Position numbers and translations under genes: made by a program. Positions 30,033-38,897 of a stretch of DNA of 64,000 bases are shown piece after piece. Positions within the stretch are counted from its first letter, which is position 1, and every line of letters starts with the position of its first letter. Source of the stretch: Sphingomonas sp. TZW2008 (GTDB lineage: Bacteria; Pseudomonadota; Alphaproteobacteria; Sphingomonadales; Sphingomonadaceae); assembly GCF_002117915.1 (NCBI RefSeq), contig NZ_BDJB01000003.1:62001-126000 (forward strand), in the 5' to 3' direction. Below the pieces are notes generated by a model that saw nothing but the letters and a program-made list of their open reading frames with translations, was not told the DNA's origin and did not search any database.

Positions 30033-31039
30033 TGCGCATCGCCATGCTCTCGTCGATCTCGTGGCCGACGCCGCCTACCGGCTACGGCCCTTGGGAGCTG
30101 GTGACGAGCCTCCTCACTGAGGCCTTGGTCGCGCGCGGCGTCGAGGTCACGCTCTTCGCCACGCAGAACTCGCAGACCGCCGCCAAGCTCGATGGCGTCG
30201 CCCCACGCGGCTATTCCGAACCGCCGCACCTCGACGCCAAGGTATGGGAGGCGCTGCACATCGCGCATTGCATCGAGCGCGCCGGTGAGTTCGACCTCAT
30301 CCACAATCAGGCCGATTTCATGCCGCTCGCCTGGTCGCGGCTGATCGACACACCGATGCTGACGACGATCCACGGCTTCTCGTCCGAGCGGATCGTGCCG
30401 GTCTACCAGCGCTACGACGACAACACGCACTACGTGTCGATCAGCGACGCCGATCGACACGCGTCACTCAGCTACGCGGCGACGATCCACCACGGCATCC
30501 CGCTCGACGACTTCCCGTTCGATGCGGAGGGCAGCGAAGACCTGCTGTTCTTCGGCCGCATTCACCCCGACAAGGGCCCGCACGATGCAATCGCCGCCGC
30601 GCAAAAAGCCGGCAAGCGCCTCGTCATGGCCGGGCTCGTTCAGGACGAAGGTTATCACGAACGGCGGGTCGCGCCGCATATCGACGACGATCGCGTCATC
30701 TTCCGCGGCGTCGTCGGCGGCGAGGCGCGCACCCGTGCGCTCGGCGGCGCCCAGGCCCTCCTCCACCTCATCGGCTTCGACGAACCTTTCGGCCTCTCGG
30801 TGGTCGAGGCAATGGCGTGCGGCACCCCGGTGATCGCCTTCAACCGCGGCTCGATGCCCGAACTGATCGAACACGGGGTCACGGGCTTCCTGGTGGACAC
30901 GGTCGACGAAGCAGTGGACGCGATCGGCCGCATCCGGGAGATCGACCGCGCGACCTGCCGCAGCCGCGTCGCCGAGCGGTTCAGCGTCGAGCGCATGGCA
31001 GACGATTACATCAAGGTGTACGAGCGGCTGATCGGGTAA
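30032..31039 (+). CDS. GT4-family glycosyltransferase
   Basis: The 335-residue protein has the GT-B fold of family 4. The N-terminal domain starts MRIAMLSSISWPTPP and contains the GYGPWELVTSLLTEALVARG helix; the C-terminal donor-binding domain has FFGRIHPDKGPHDAIAAAQ, then GFDEPFGLSVVEAMACGTPVIA with the E-x7-E pattern. It transfers a sugar from an activated donor to an unknown acceptor in the cytoplasm. The one-base overlap with the GH13 glucosidase suggests a shared glycan or storage-sugar pathway, which is inferred from context alone. Confidence 0.9.
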   Translation: MRIAMLSSISWPTPPTGYGPWELVTSLLTEALVARGVEVTLFATQNSQTAAKLDGVAPRGYSEPPHLDAKVWEALHIAHCIERAGEFDLIHNQADFMPLAWSRLIDTPMLTTIHGFSSERIVPVYQRYDDNTHYVSISDADRHASLSYAATIHHGIPLDDFPFDAEGSEDLLFFGRIHPDKGPHDAIAAAQKAGKRLVMAGLVQDEGYHERRVAPHIDDDRVIFRGVVGGEARTRALGGAQALLHLIGFDEPFGLSVVEAMACGTPVIAFNRGSMPELIEHGVTGFLVDTVDEAVDAIGRIREIDRATCRSRVAERFSVERMADDYIKVYERLIG

Positions 31040-31108
31040 GCCCACTTGGGCGCCCGCATTCGCGAACGGCGCCCCGCCCCCAAGCCTGACAGGACGAACT
31101 CCCTTTTC

Positions 31109-31190
31109 CCGTTCGTGCTGAGCTTGTCGAAGCACGTGCCACGCAGCGCCGCGCTCGTTGCACGCCCTTCGACGGGGTCAGGGCGAACGG
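31109..31190. repeat. Inverted pair of related hairpin elements (REP-like)
   Basis: Two 30-base units, 31109-31138 and 31161-31190, are inverted relative to each other and match at 23 of 30 positions. Each can form its own stem: CGTGCT with AGCACG in the first and CGCCCT with AGGGCG in the second. The two changed stem positions are matched by compensating changes on the other arm. A related unit lies at 36531-36570. The word GTCGAAG is shared by all three. Confidence 0.8.
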
Positions 31191-31276
31191 GGCAGTGAGC
31201 CATGGTCACGCTCCACAGGCGCGGTGGACAACGCCTCCCCACCCCGCGACACTGCGCGGAAAGAGGAGAGTGATCC

Positions 31277-32449
31277 ATGCCGCATTACGGCGATCTGCAG
31301 ACCCGCATCTACGGTGCCGGCCTGTCCGGCGTCGTCCCGACCTATCCGGTCGATTTCGCCACGCTCGAAAAACGCGCGCAGGCTGCGCTTCCCCCGCACG
31401 TCCTCACCTACGTCCAGGGCGGCTGTGGTGACGAATACACCCAGGATGAGAACGCGCGCGCCTTTCGCCACTGGGGCATGGTGCCGCGGATGATGGTCGA
31501 CGCGACGCACCGCGATCTGTCGACGACGATCTTTGGCCTCGACCTGCCGAGCCCCGTGTTCATGGCCCCGATCGGCGTCACGGGCATGATGACGCAGGAC
31601 CAGCACGGCGACCTCGCCGCGGCGCAAGCCTCGGCGATCACCGGCGTCCCGCTCACCGCCTCCACGCTCTCCAACGATTCGCTCGAGGAGGTCCACGCCG
31701 CCTGCGGCGACACGCCGGCGTTCTTCCAGCTCTACACCCCGCGCGACAAGGATCTCGCCGAAAGCCTCGTCCGCCGCGCCGAGACGGCGGGCTACAAGGC
31801 GATCGTCGTCACGCTCGATACCTGGGTCACCGGCTGGCGCCCGCGCGATCTCAACGTATCGAACTTCCCGCAGCTGCGCGGGCATGTGCTGCAGAACTAT
31901 TTCAGCGATCCGCGCTTCCGCGCAATGCTCGGCGGCAAGGCGCCCGAAGAGGATCTGCGCACGGCCATCGGCACCTGGGGTGCGACCTTCGGCAAGGTAC
32001 TGACGTGGGACGACCTGCCCTGGCTGAAATCGATCACCAAGCTGCCAATCGTCCTGAAGGGCATCTGCCACCCCGACGATGCGCGCCATGCGATCGATAG
32101 CGGCGCCGACGGCATCTACGTTTCCAACCACGGCGGCCGGCAGGCGAACGGCGGCATCGCCGCGATCGACATGCTGCCAGCGGTTGCCGAGGCGGTGGAC
32201 CGCCGCGTGCCGGTGCTGTTCGACAGCGGCATCCGCTCGGGCACCGACGTGGTCAAGGCGATCGCGCTCGGTGCCGATCTCGTCGGCATCGGCCGGCCCT
32301 ACAGCTACGGCCTCGCGCTCGGCGGCGCGCACGGCTGCGCGCACGTGCTCAACTGCATCCTCGCGGAGGCGGACCTGCTGATGGCGGTCAACGGCTGGCC
32401 GACGCTCGCCGCGGTACGCGAAGCCGGCGCTACGCGGACCGATCGGTAA
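31277..32449 (+). CDS. FMN-dependent alpha-hydroxy-acid oxidase
   Basis: The 390-residue protein belongs to the glycolate oxidase / lactate dehydrogenase / lactate 2-monooxygenase family, which oxidises L-2-hydroxy acids with FMN. Visible motifs are FMAPIGVTGMM, the FQLYTPRDKDL strand, LKGICHPDDARHAID (catalytic-lysine region), VSNHGGRQ with the catalytic His and substrate Arg, and FDSGIRSGTDVVKAIALGAD with the phosphate-binding GIGRP. An about 20-residue N-terminal extension and an extended loop before the catalytic region are more like lactate 2-monooxygenase than LldD. GGAAAGAGGAGAGTG precedes the ATG. It stands alone between repeat clusters. Confidence 0.9.
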   Translation: MPHYGDLQTRIYGAGLSGVVPTYPVDFATLEKRAQAALPPHVLTYVQGGCGDEYTQDENARAFRHWGMVPRMMVDATHRDLSTTIFGLDLPSPVFMAPIGVTGMMTQDQHGDLAAAQASAITGVPLTASTLSNDSLEEVHAACGDTPAFFQLYTPRDKDLAESLVRRAETAGYKAIVVTLDTWVTGWRPRDLNVSNFPQLRGHVLQNYFSDPRFRAMLGGKAPEEDLRTAIGTWGATFGKVLTWDDLPWLKSITKLPIVLKGICHPDDARHAIDSGADGIYVSNHGGRQANGGIAAIDMLPAVAEAVDRRVPVLFDSGIRSGTDVVKAIALGADLVGIGRPYSYGLALGGAHGCAHVLNCILAEADLLMAVNGWPTLAAVREAGATRTDR

Positions 32450-32474
32450 GCCTGCCATGGCCAGGCGGTAAACG

Positions 32475-32615
32475 CATCATCCCCGCAGAGGCGGGAACCA
32501 CCGCGGTGGTCCGCGGTCGAAATCCGGACGTCCGCCAGCGTGGATCGCCGCCCCAGCGGGGATCATGATCGATGGATCGCCTGCCGCCCCGCCCTCTTGA
32601 GGAGGGCGGCAGGCG
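32475..32615. repeat. Cluster of inverted repeats between convergent genes
   Basis: An ATCATCCCCGC-AGAG-GCGGG unit at 32476-32495 is repeated in inverted orientation near 32549-32569 (CCGCCCCAGCGGGGATCATG). Between them is the perfect 14-bp palindrome ACCACCGCGGTGGT at 32497-32510. Then comes a long hairpin, 32578-32615 (CGCCTGCCGCCC with GGGCGGCAGGCG), just past the PhoX gene stop. None has a T tract on the plus strand. They probably include a transcription end signal for the phoX gene. Confidence 0.65.
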
Positions 32616-32621
32616 CGGTCG

Positions 32622-35152
32622 TCAGATGCCGACCAGACCGCCGTCCTCGCGCGTGATCACGATCGTCGACGAACGCGGGCGGCTCGGCGTCGCGGGCGTG
32701 CCCGTCTGCGATGCCGGCCAGCTCGACGTGATGTTGGTCGGCCCGCCGTTCTCGCCGGGGTGCTGGATGTTGACGAACAGCGCGCGGCCGTCGGGCGTCG
32801 AAGTGATGCCCGTGATCTCGCACTCCTTCGGCCCCACCAGGAAGCGTTTCAGCGTCGCGCCGGGCGCCTTGCCGACGAACGTGTTGGTGGTGCTGGTGGT
32901 GGTGACGTTGGCGGCGGTCGTCAGGCGGTTGTTGACCGTCTTGGCACCTCCGTCGCCAACGCGGCCGGGGATCGCGGCCAGCATCATGCAGTTGGTCACG
33001 TCGGTATAGGCGCCGTCGTCGGTCTGCAGCCACATCACCGGGTTCGCGCCCTGGCCGGCGACATTCGAGGGCAGGCTGAACACATGCCGTCGGGCGACGA
33101 GAAGTCGTTGGTGTCGTCCAGCCCCGACAGGTTGATGTTGGCGGGATCGAGGTCACGCCCCGAACCGAACAGGAAGACGTCCCACTGGAACGTCGTCGCC
33201 TCGGTCGTGTCGCCCGCCTCGCGCAGCCGGATGACATGGCCGTTGGCGTTGCCGCGCGTCGCCTGCGCCGACGTTGGCGGATCGGCGTTGACGACGTCGC
33301 CCTGCGGCAGCTTGGGATCGGTATAGGCGCGCGGGTTCGCCGCATCGGTGGTCGCCGGCGTGCGCGACGAATTGTTGGTCAGCGTGCAATACATTTCGCC
33401 GTTCGCCGGGTTCACCGCGGTCCACTCCGGGCGATCCATGCGCGTCGCGCCGACGAAGTCCGCTGCCAGGCGGCAGTTGATCAGCACGTCCGCCTGATCC
33501 GCAAAGGGATAATCGACGTTGGCGCTCGTTAACGGGCCGGTGCCGAAGGTCAGCGGCAGCCACTGACCGTTGCCCTCGGCGTTGAACTTGGCGACGTACA
33601 GCGTGCCCGCGTCGAGATACTTGTCGCCTACCGCCAGCCGGTCCGCCGCATTGGCGTCGGCCGCCGACCAGGCGGTGTTCGACACGAACTTGTAGATATA
33701 TTCGTTCTGCGCATCGTCGCCCATGTAGAAGGCGGGGCGCACGCCCGCGATCATCCGGCCGGGCTCGACGCCCTCGTGATTCATCCGGCCGAGCGCGGTG
33801 CGCTTGCGCGGCGTCGAAGAGGGATTGTACGGGTCGATCTCGACGATCCAGCCGAACTGGAACGGCTCGTGGCGATAATCGGCGCTGCCGTCGGCGGCCG
33901 ATCCGGCGATCGCCGTCGCATTCCAGCGGCGGAACACGGTGTTGGACGCATCGGACGGCGTCACCGTCGCCCAGCCATAGTTGCCGGTGCGGCCCTCGGC
34001 GATGCCGTAGCGCTGCAGGCTGCGGTTCTCCTTCGCCTGACCGGCGGCGTTGCGTACCGCCGCGTCGCCTGCGTCACGGCGGAAATAACCCGCCCAATTC
34101 TCTTCCGCGGTGGCGTACGTGCCCCATGGCATCGGCCCGTTGGCGCAATTGTTGATCGTGCCGCGGCCCTGCGTGCCGTCGGCGGACAGCGCGGTGCGCA
34201 GCTGCGCGTTGCCGCGTGCGGGGCCGCTGAAGCTCGTCGGCGTATTGGGGGTGATGCGGCGGTTGAGCGCCGATGCCTGGACGTAGTTCCACGCAGACGC
34301 GCCGCGCGTCACCTCGATCACCGATACGCCGTGCGCCTCGATCTCCTTGATCGCCTCGGACTCGGGGCGCACGCCGCCCGCGCTGGTCGGGCCGTTGGCG
34401 TGCAGATACGCTTGAGTGATATTCTCGTGGTTCAGCACCAGCAGCCCGCGCGAGCTGTTCGACGCGTCGCGCGTCGCGCCGGACGCGGCGAGGCCGAAGA
34501 AGCTCATGCCGTCGTGATGGTCGCCCGCGCGCGCACTGAACGTCGTGTCGGTGCCGTTGTTGGCAAAGGCCGACGTCGCAGCGTTGATCGGATCGCCGAG
34601 GCGATAGAGCACGGTCACGCGATAGCCGGCGGGCACGGTGACGAGGTCGTTCAGGTTCTTAGGCACGGCGGTGAAATCGAGCGTCGCCGGCGACACCGTT
34701 ACCGTCGTGTCGGCGGTCGCACTGTCGCCGACGCCGGTCGTGCCGGTGAAGCGGAAGACGAGCGGCGTCGCGCTCGACACCGCGGGCGCGGTGAAGGTCG
34801 CGGTGGCGCTATTGGCGTTGGCGAGCGTCACGCTCGGGCCGCTCACCTGCGTCCATGCCACCGTCTGCGCCGTTCCGCTCGCGGTGCCCTGCAGCGTCAC
34901 CGTCTTGCCCGCGGTGGTCGCGGCGGAACTTCCCGTCGTCACCGTCACGCTATCGCGCGTCAGCAGATCGTCGTCGTCGCCGCATCCTGCCAGCAGGACG
35001 CCGCCGAACACCGCGGTCGTCATCGCGGTCAGCCCGCCGCGCAGCGTCTGGCGCCGCGAGTAGCGCTTGGCGATCAGTTCGCCGAGATGCTGGTTGCCGC
35101 TGCGATTGGTGTCGATATCGCCGTCGTCGTACAGGAATGTCGTGTCGGTCAT
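32622..35152 (-). pseudogene. PhoX/DUF839-family phosphatase interrupted by one frameshift
   Basis: Read with one correction, this encodes an about 843-residue PhoX-type protein, a calcium- and iron-dependent alkaline phosphatase-like enzyme. The N-terminus has SRRQTLRGGL and a lipobox LLAGC, so it is a likely Tat-exported lipoprotein. An Ig/PKD-like domain follows (about residues 70-160), then the DUF839 beta-propeller with LGRMNHEGVEP and NPANGEMYCTLTNNS. The frame breaks after SSPDGM at 33081/33080 and resumes as FSLPSNVAGQG; one missing G, making TGG (Trp), would restore it. The second part ends VITREDGGLVGI. It could be a recent pseudogene or an assembly error. Confidence 0.85.
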
Positions 35153-35261
35153 GGTCCCCCCGGGGCTGGCGTGTCGCCTTCGGCCTGTGGCGGGGGCGGA
35201 TGACGCCCGCATTGCGCGGCAGTTGCACATCGATGGCGGTTCGATGAGCGTTTGATGACGA

Positions 35262-35289
35262 TTGACGCAGGCGCGCGATCCGCTATGGA
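35262..35289 (+). promoter_or_regulatory. Probable sigma-70-type promoter of rplJL
   Basis: TTGACG at 35262-35267 and TATGGA at 35284-35289 are separated by 16 bases. The spot fits the start of a transcript that runs through the L10 leader to rplJ. Confidence 0.55.
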
Positions 35290-35312
35290 GCCGCGCTTGC
35301 CGTGCCTTCGGG

Positions 35313-35375
35313 GGCGGCGCCGTCCGAGACAGCGGGTGGGTGTTCGCGCCCTTAATGCCCCGCCGAGACGGGGAC
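35313..35375 (+). promoter_or_regulatory. Ribosomal protein L10 leader RNA
   Basis: The segments CCGAGACAGCGGGTG (35324-35338) and CTTAATGCCCCGCCGAG (35351-35367) reproduce the conserved bacterial L10-leader pattern (GACAG-nnGGGUG ... CUUAAU-CCnnnCCGAG). The GCGGG and CCCCGC words pair to form the stem with the kink-turn-like internal loop. L10, probably with L7/L12, binds this leader and represses its own operon. Confidence 0.85.
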
Positions 35376-35540
35376 AGGATTTATGCCGCGAACGCCTGGG
35401 CGTTCCGGTCTGCCGCATGCTTAACGCAAGCCTGCGACGCTTCCCATTCCCCATCGCTGGACAACCGTATGCGGCATCTGCCGTGTGCGGATCGTAACCG
35501 GCCGCAGCCTTCGGGATGCGGCCAAAGTGTGGAGAATGGC

Positions 35541-36056
35541 ATGGATCGTGCTGAAAAGGCCGCAGCCGTCGCCGAACTCAAGCAGACCTTCTCCGAGGTC
35601 GGCGTGGTGGTCGTCACCCGCAACCTCGGCCTCACCGTCGCGCAATCGACGCAGCTGAGGACGAAGATGCGCGAGGCCGGCGCCGTCTACAAGGTCTCGA
35701 AGAACAAGCTTGCCAAGATCGCGCTCGACGGCACCGACTATGACGGCCTGGGTGAATATCTCACCGGGCCGGTCGGTCTCGCGACTTCGGTCGATCCCGT
35801 CGCGGCTGCCAAGGTGGCCGTGGATTTCGCCAAGACGACCGACAAGTTCGAGATCGTCGGCGGCGGAATGGGCGCGACCAAGCTCGACGTGGAGGGCGTG
35901 AAGGCGCTCGCCACGATGCCGTCGCTCGACGAGCTCCGGGCGAAGATCGTCGGTCTCATCGTGGCCCCGGCCACGAAGCTGGCGACCATCACCCAGGCGC
36001 CCGCCGCGCAGATCGCGCGCGTGCTTGCAGCTTACTCGGAAAAGGAAGCCGCCTGA
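35541..36056 (+). CDS. rplJ: 50S ribosomal protein L10
   Basis: The 171-residue protein is L10, the base of the ribosomal stalk that anchors L7/L12 dimers. It begins [20 protein letters not shown] and contains the family region [32 protein letters not shown] and a C-terminal helical tail ([15 protein letters not shown]) that docks L7/L12. The ATG at 35541 follows TGGAGAATGGC. It is preceded by its own promoter and L10 leader and followed by rplL after 48 bases. Confidence 0.97.
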   Translation: MDRAEKAAAVAELKQTFSEVGVVVVTRNLGLTVAQSTQLRTKMREAGAVYKVSKNKLAKIALDGTDYDGLGEYLTGPVGLATSVDPVAAAKVAVDFAKTTDKFEIVGGGMGATKLDVEGVKALATMPSLDELRAKIVGLIVAPATKLATITQAPAAQIARVLAAYSEKEAA

Positions 36057-36104
36057 TCCTTCAGGCAGCATCGTTTCATCTGAACGTTTCAAAGGAAGTA
36101 TATC

Positions 36105-36482
36105 ATGGCAGACCTGAACGCGCTGGTTGACCAGCTGTCCGAACTGACCGTCCTCGAGGCGGCCGAGCTCTCGAAGCTCCTCGAAGAGAAGTGGGGCGTC
36201 TCGGCCGCAGCAGCGGTTGCAGCGGCTCCGGCAGCTGGCGGCGGCGCTGCTGCTCCGGCCGCTGAAGAGAAGACCGAGTTCGACGTGATCCTCACCGGCG
36301 ACGGTGGCAAGAAGATCAACGTCATCAAGGAAGTCCGCGCGATCACGGGCCTCGGCCTGACCGAAGCGAAGACGCTCGTTGAGTCGGCTCCGAAGGCGAT
36401 CAAGGAAGGCGTCTCGAAGGACGAGGCCGAGAAGGTCAAGAAGCAGCTCGAGGAAGCTGGCGCGACCGTCGAGGTCAAGTGA
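36105..36482 (+). CDS. rplL: 50S ribosomal protein L7/L12
   Basis: The 125-residue protein is L7/L12, with the N-terminal dimerisation helices ([20 protein letters not shown]), an Ala-rich hinge (about residues 40-60) and the compact C-terminal domain ([20 protein letters not shown] segment [21 protein letters not shown], and [10 protein letters not shown] at the end). It recruits translation factors. A AAAGGAAG ribosome site precedes it. Several hairpins and a terminator follow, so rplJL is a closed unit here and does not read into rpoBC. Confidence 0.97.
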   Translation: MADLNALVDQLSELTVLEAAELSKLLEEKWGVSAAAAVAAAPAAGGGAAAPAAEEKTEFDVILTGDGGKKINVIKEVRAITGLGLTEAKTLVESAPKAIKEGVSKDEAEKVKKQLEEAGATVEVK

Positions 36483-36530
36483 GCTGAAGCGGGCACGCGG
36501 GCAGCTTCGCTGTCCGCGATACCCGCAAAG

Positions 36531-36622
36531 CCTGTCCTGAGCGCCTGCCTTGGCAGGCAGTCGAAGGGCCGGCCGGCGTGGGCAAGGCCCACGTCCGACG
36601 TCACGGGACTTGCTCCCGTGAC
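36531..36622. repeat. REP-like unit and three consecutive perfect hairpins after rplL
   Basis: At 36531-36570 the arms CCTGTCCTGAGC and GTCGAAGGGC match the element at 31109-31190, but the loop holds an extra hairpin GCCTGCC-TT-GGCAGGC (36543-36558). Next come CGTGGGC-AAG-GCCCACG (36577-36593) and CGTCACGGGA-CTTGC-TCCCGTGACG (36599-36623). All three are perfect stems. Confidence 0.8.
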
Positions 36623-36636
36623 GGCAAGCCACAAGA

Positions 36637-36672
36637 AAAGGCGGCCCCCGCAAGGAGGCCGCCTTTTTCTTT
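36637..36672. terminator. Bidirectional terminator between rplL and the convergent desaturase gene
   Basis: AAAGGCGGCC pairs with GGCCGCCTTT around a 10-base loop, with TTTTT on the plus side and TTTTC on the minus side. It lies in the spacer between the two convergent genes, so it can serve both. Confidence 0.92.
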
Positions 36673-36690
36673 GTCAGATCGAGATGCAGC

Positions 36691-37533
36691 TCACGCCGTC
36701 TGCAAACCGGTCTCTTCCCCGCCGTCCGCACGCGTGTCCGCACCCGCGGGCTGCGCCAGTCGCCACGGCAGGCTTACCCATTGGCGCAGCGTCCGCGGCT
36801 GATCGGCCTCCGCAATCCCAGTCGTCGGCCATTCGTCGGCCGCGGGGAAATAGGCAGTGCCGAACAGTCGATCCCACAGCGGGGTCACCGCGCCGAAATT
36901 GCGGTCGAAGTGCCGCACTTCGGTGGAATGGTGGATGCGGTGGAAACGATTGTCGACGAACACCGATCGCAGCGGCCCGAAATGCCAGCGGCTCGACGAG
37001 TGAATGTACGACGATTGCATGTGCAGCAGCAGCGCGATCATCGGCACAACCGCGCCCGTCTCGGACACGATCAGGCTCGATGGCAGCGTAATCAGCACCG
37101 CCTGAACGAACGGCTCGGTCACGTGGTGGAACGAATTGGTGCTGTTGAGCTCGCGAACCGAGTGGTGCACCGCATGAAAGCGCCACAGCCAGCGATGCTG
37201 CGCGCGGTGACACCAATAGAAAAAGAAGTCGGCGACGAAGGCGCTCGCCAGCGGCGCGGCGACGACTGCTGCCGCGCCCGCCCAGGTGAAGGTCAGCGGC
37301 AGGACGATCAGCGGGTCGACGCCGATGTGCCGCCACAGCGCGTGGAAGCCGCCGTAGGCGAACGCCGCCACGACCGACCACAGCAGCCAGAAGACGAGCC
37401 CGGGGATGCGGCTGCGCAGACTGTGGCGCTCGCGCCCGGTGATGAGCTCGATCGCCGTCATCGTCGAGATCGCGAAGGCGAACAAAACGAGACTGGCCCA
37501 TAGCTGGCCCGGTAGTTCGCTGATCCATTCCAT
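36691..37533 (-). CDS. Sterol desaturase / fatty acid hydroxylase family membrane protein
   Basis: The 280-residue inner membrane protein has four or five hydrophobic segments and the histidine clusters that bind two iron atoms in this family: HRAQHR, HAVHHS and HRIHHS, with additional His in NSFHHVTEP. Such enzymes hydroxylate or desaturate lipids, carotenoids or hopanoid-like substrates using oxygen. Substrate choice cannot be inferred here. It is convergent with rplL and shares the terminator; a short gap separates it from the upstream minus-strand gene. Confidence 0.92.
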   Translation of the reverse strand: MEWISELPGQLWASLVLFAFAISTMTAIELITGRERHSLRSRIPGLVFWLLWSVVAAFAYGGFHALWRHIGVDPLIVLPLTFTWAGAAAVVAAPLASAFVADFFFYWCHRAQHRWLWRFHAVHHSVRELNSTNSFHHVTEPFVQAVLITLPSSLIVSETGAVVPMIALLLHMQSSYIHSSSRWHFGPLRSVFVDNRFHRIHHSTEVRHFDRNFGAVTPLWDRLFGTAYFPAADEWPTTGIAEADQPRTLRQWVSLPWRLAQPAGADTRADGGEETGLQTA

Positions 37534-37609
37534 CGCCGCAGCGTAGCGACATCATGGTTCGCCGCCGGTTAACGCGCTCGAAAACGCGCGCTGCGGCGAT
37601 ACCCGCAAC

Positions 37610-38824
37610 CTACCGCCCGCTATGCGGCCGAACGCCGATCGTCTCGAACATGCGTGACGGCTGGTCGAGCCAGAACGGCCCGAGCTTCGCCTGCCCCGCC
37701 CGCTCGATGCCGAGCGCATGGACCGATGTGGTCTGCCCGCCGGCATGTACTGCCCGGATCGCCAGCACGGGCACGAACATCGGCCGCTCGCCCGCGGTCA
37801 GCACGATGATCGCGTCGCGCGGCATCGTCGCCAGCGTCCGCACGCGCTTCATCTCGCCCGGCGCAAGATCGAACAGCGGGGTGGCGGGGCGATCGACACC
37901 ACCGGCGAACAGCGCGGCGATCACCGCGTCCTGCCCCGGCTGCGCACTGAGCAGCCGCACCTCGAGCGCGATCCCGCTCGCTACGACATCCGATATGTTG
38001 CGCACGGTGATCGTCGCGTCCGCGGTCGCGGTGACGAGATTGAGTCCGGCGCGGCTGACGACCGGCGGTTCGATCTCGAGCCGCGCCGCAGGCTGCGCGG
38101 GTTCGAGAAAGCGCGGCGCAGCCGGGGTTGCGACGGGCGGGACGACAGGCGCGACTGCGGCGGCGGCATGCGGCGGCGGCGCTACCGGTGCGTCAGCGGA
38201 CAGAGTCAAGGCCGGCATAGGCTCGTCGAGCACGGCCTCGGCCGTGACATCCTCCTCCAGCGCGGCCGCGCGACGGCGGCGGAGCAACACCGCGGCCCCG
38301 CCCCCAAGCAACACGAGGATCAGCACCGGCAAGAGCCATGCGGGCCGTGCCGGCTCCTCCGCTGACGGCAGCGCGGTCGTCGGCGTGTCCGTGGCGACCG
38401 GCGCCGGGTTGGCCACGGGGATAGGTGGCGCGATGGCCTCATCGACCGCGGGATCGCTCGCCGGCACATCCGCGGGCGTCGCGGCAGGCGTCGGCGAGAG
38501 TGTAGCGCGCGGCGTCGGCGTCGCACGCGGCGTTGGGGTCGACTGCACCCCCGGTGTGGCACGCGGCGTCGGCGTCGGCGTCGTGCGCGGGGTCGGCGTC
38601 GCGCGCGGTGTTGGGGACGGGGCGGGCGTCGGGCCTGCGACCGGGGCGGGCGTCGGTAGGGCCGATGGCGGCCCGACGACGGTCGGCGTCGGGCTCGACG
38701 TGGGTTGCGGCGTCAGGCTGAAATTGCCAACGTCGGGGACCGCCTGCCCCGCCTCCTGCGCGCCCGCCGCCCCGGCGGCGCCGAGCGCCAGCGACATCGC
38801 CGCCCCCGTCAGCCAGCGCCGCAT
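37610..38824 (-). CDS. Pro/Thr-rich single-pass membrane protein, function unknown
   Basis: The 404-residue protein has a signal peptide (RRWLTGAAMSLALGAAGAAGAQ), then a long Pro/Thr-rich region with many TPTPRA-type repeats (about residues 35-105), a transmembrane segment (WLLPVLILVLLGGGAAVLL) followed by RRRR, and a C-terminal folded domain with DATITVRNISDVVASGIALEV, which looks like a beta-sandwich of the CARDB kind. The topology suggests an extended periplasmic or surface stalk and a cytoplasmic C-terminal domain. The ATG at 38824 was chosen for the signal peptide; an earlier in-frame ATG (38854) is less likely. No named family was recognised. Confidence 0.75.
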   Translation of the reverse strand: MRRWLTGAAMSLALGAAGAAGAQEAGQAVPDVGNFSLTPQPTSSPTPTVVGPPSALPTPAPVAGPTPAPSPTPRATPTPRTTPTPTPRATPGVQSTPTPRATPTPRATLSPTPAATPADVPASDPAVDEAIAPPIPVANPAPVATDTPTTALPSAEEPARPAWLLPVLILVLLGGGAAVLLRRRRAAALEEDVTAEAVLDEPMPALTLSADAPVAPPPHAAAAVAPVVPPVATPAAPRFLEPAQPAARLEIEPPVVSRAGLNLVTATADATITVRNISDVVASGIALEVRLLSAQPGQDAVIAALFAGGVDRPATPLFDLAPGEMKRVRTLATMPRDAIIVLTAGERPMFVPVLAIRAVHAGGQTTSVHALGIERAGQAKLGPFWLDQPSRMFETIGVRPHSGR

Positions 38825-38897
38825 CGTCGCCCCATTTCGCCCACCCTTCTGCATCGTCAAGCCGCTAGTCCGCCCAAGATGAACCGCAGACAACCGC

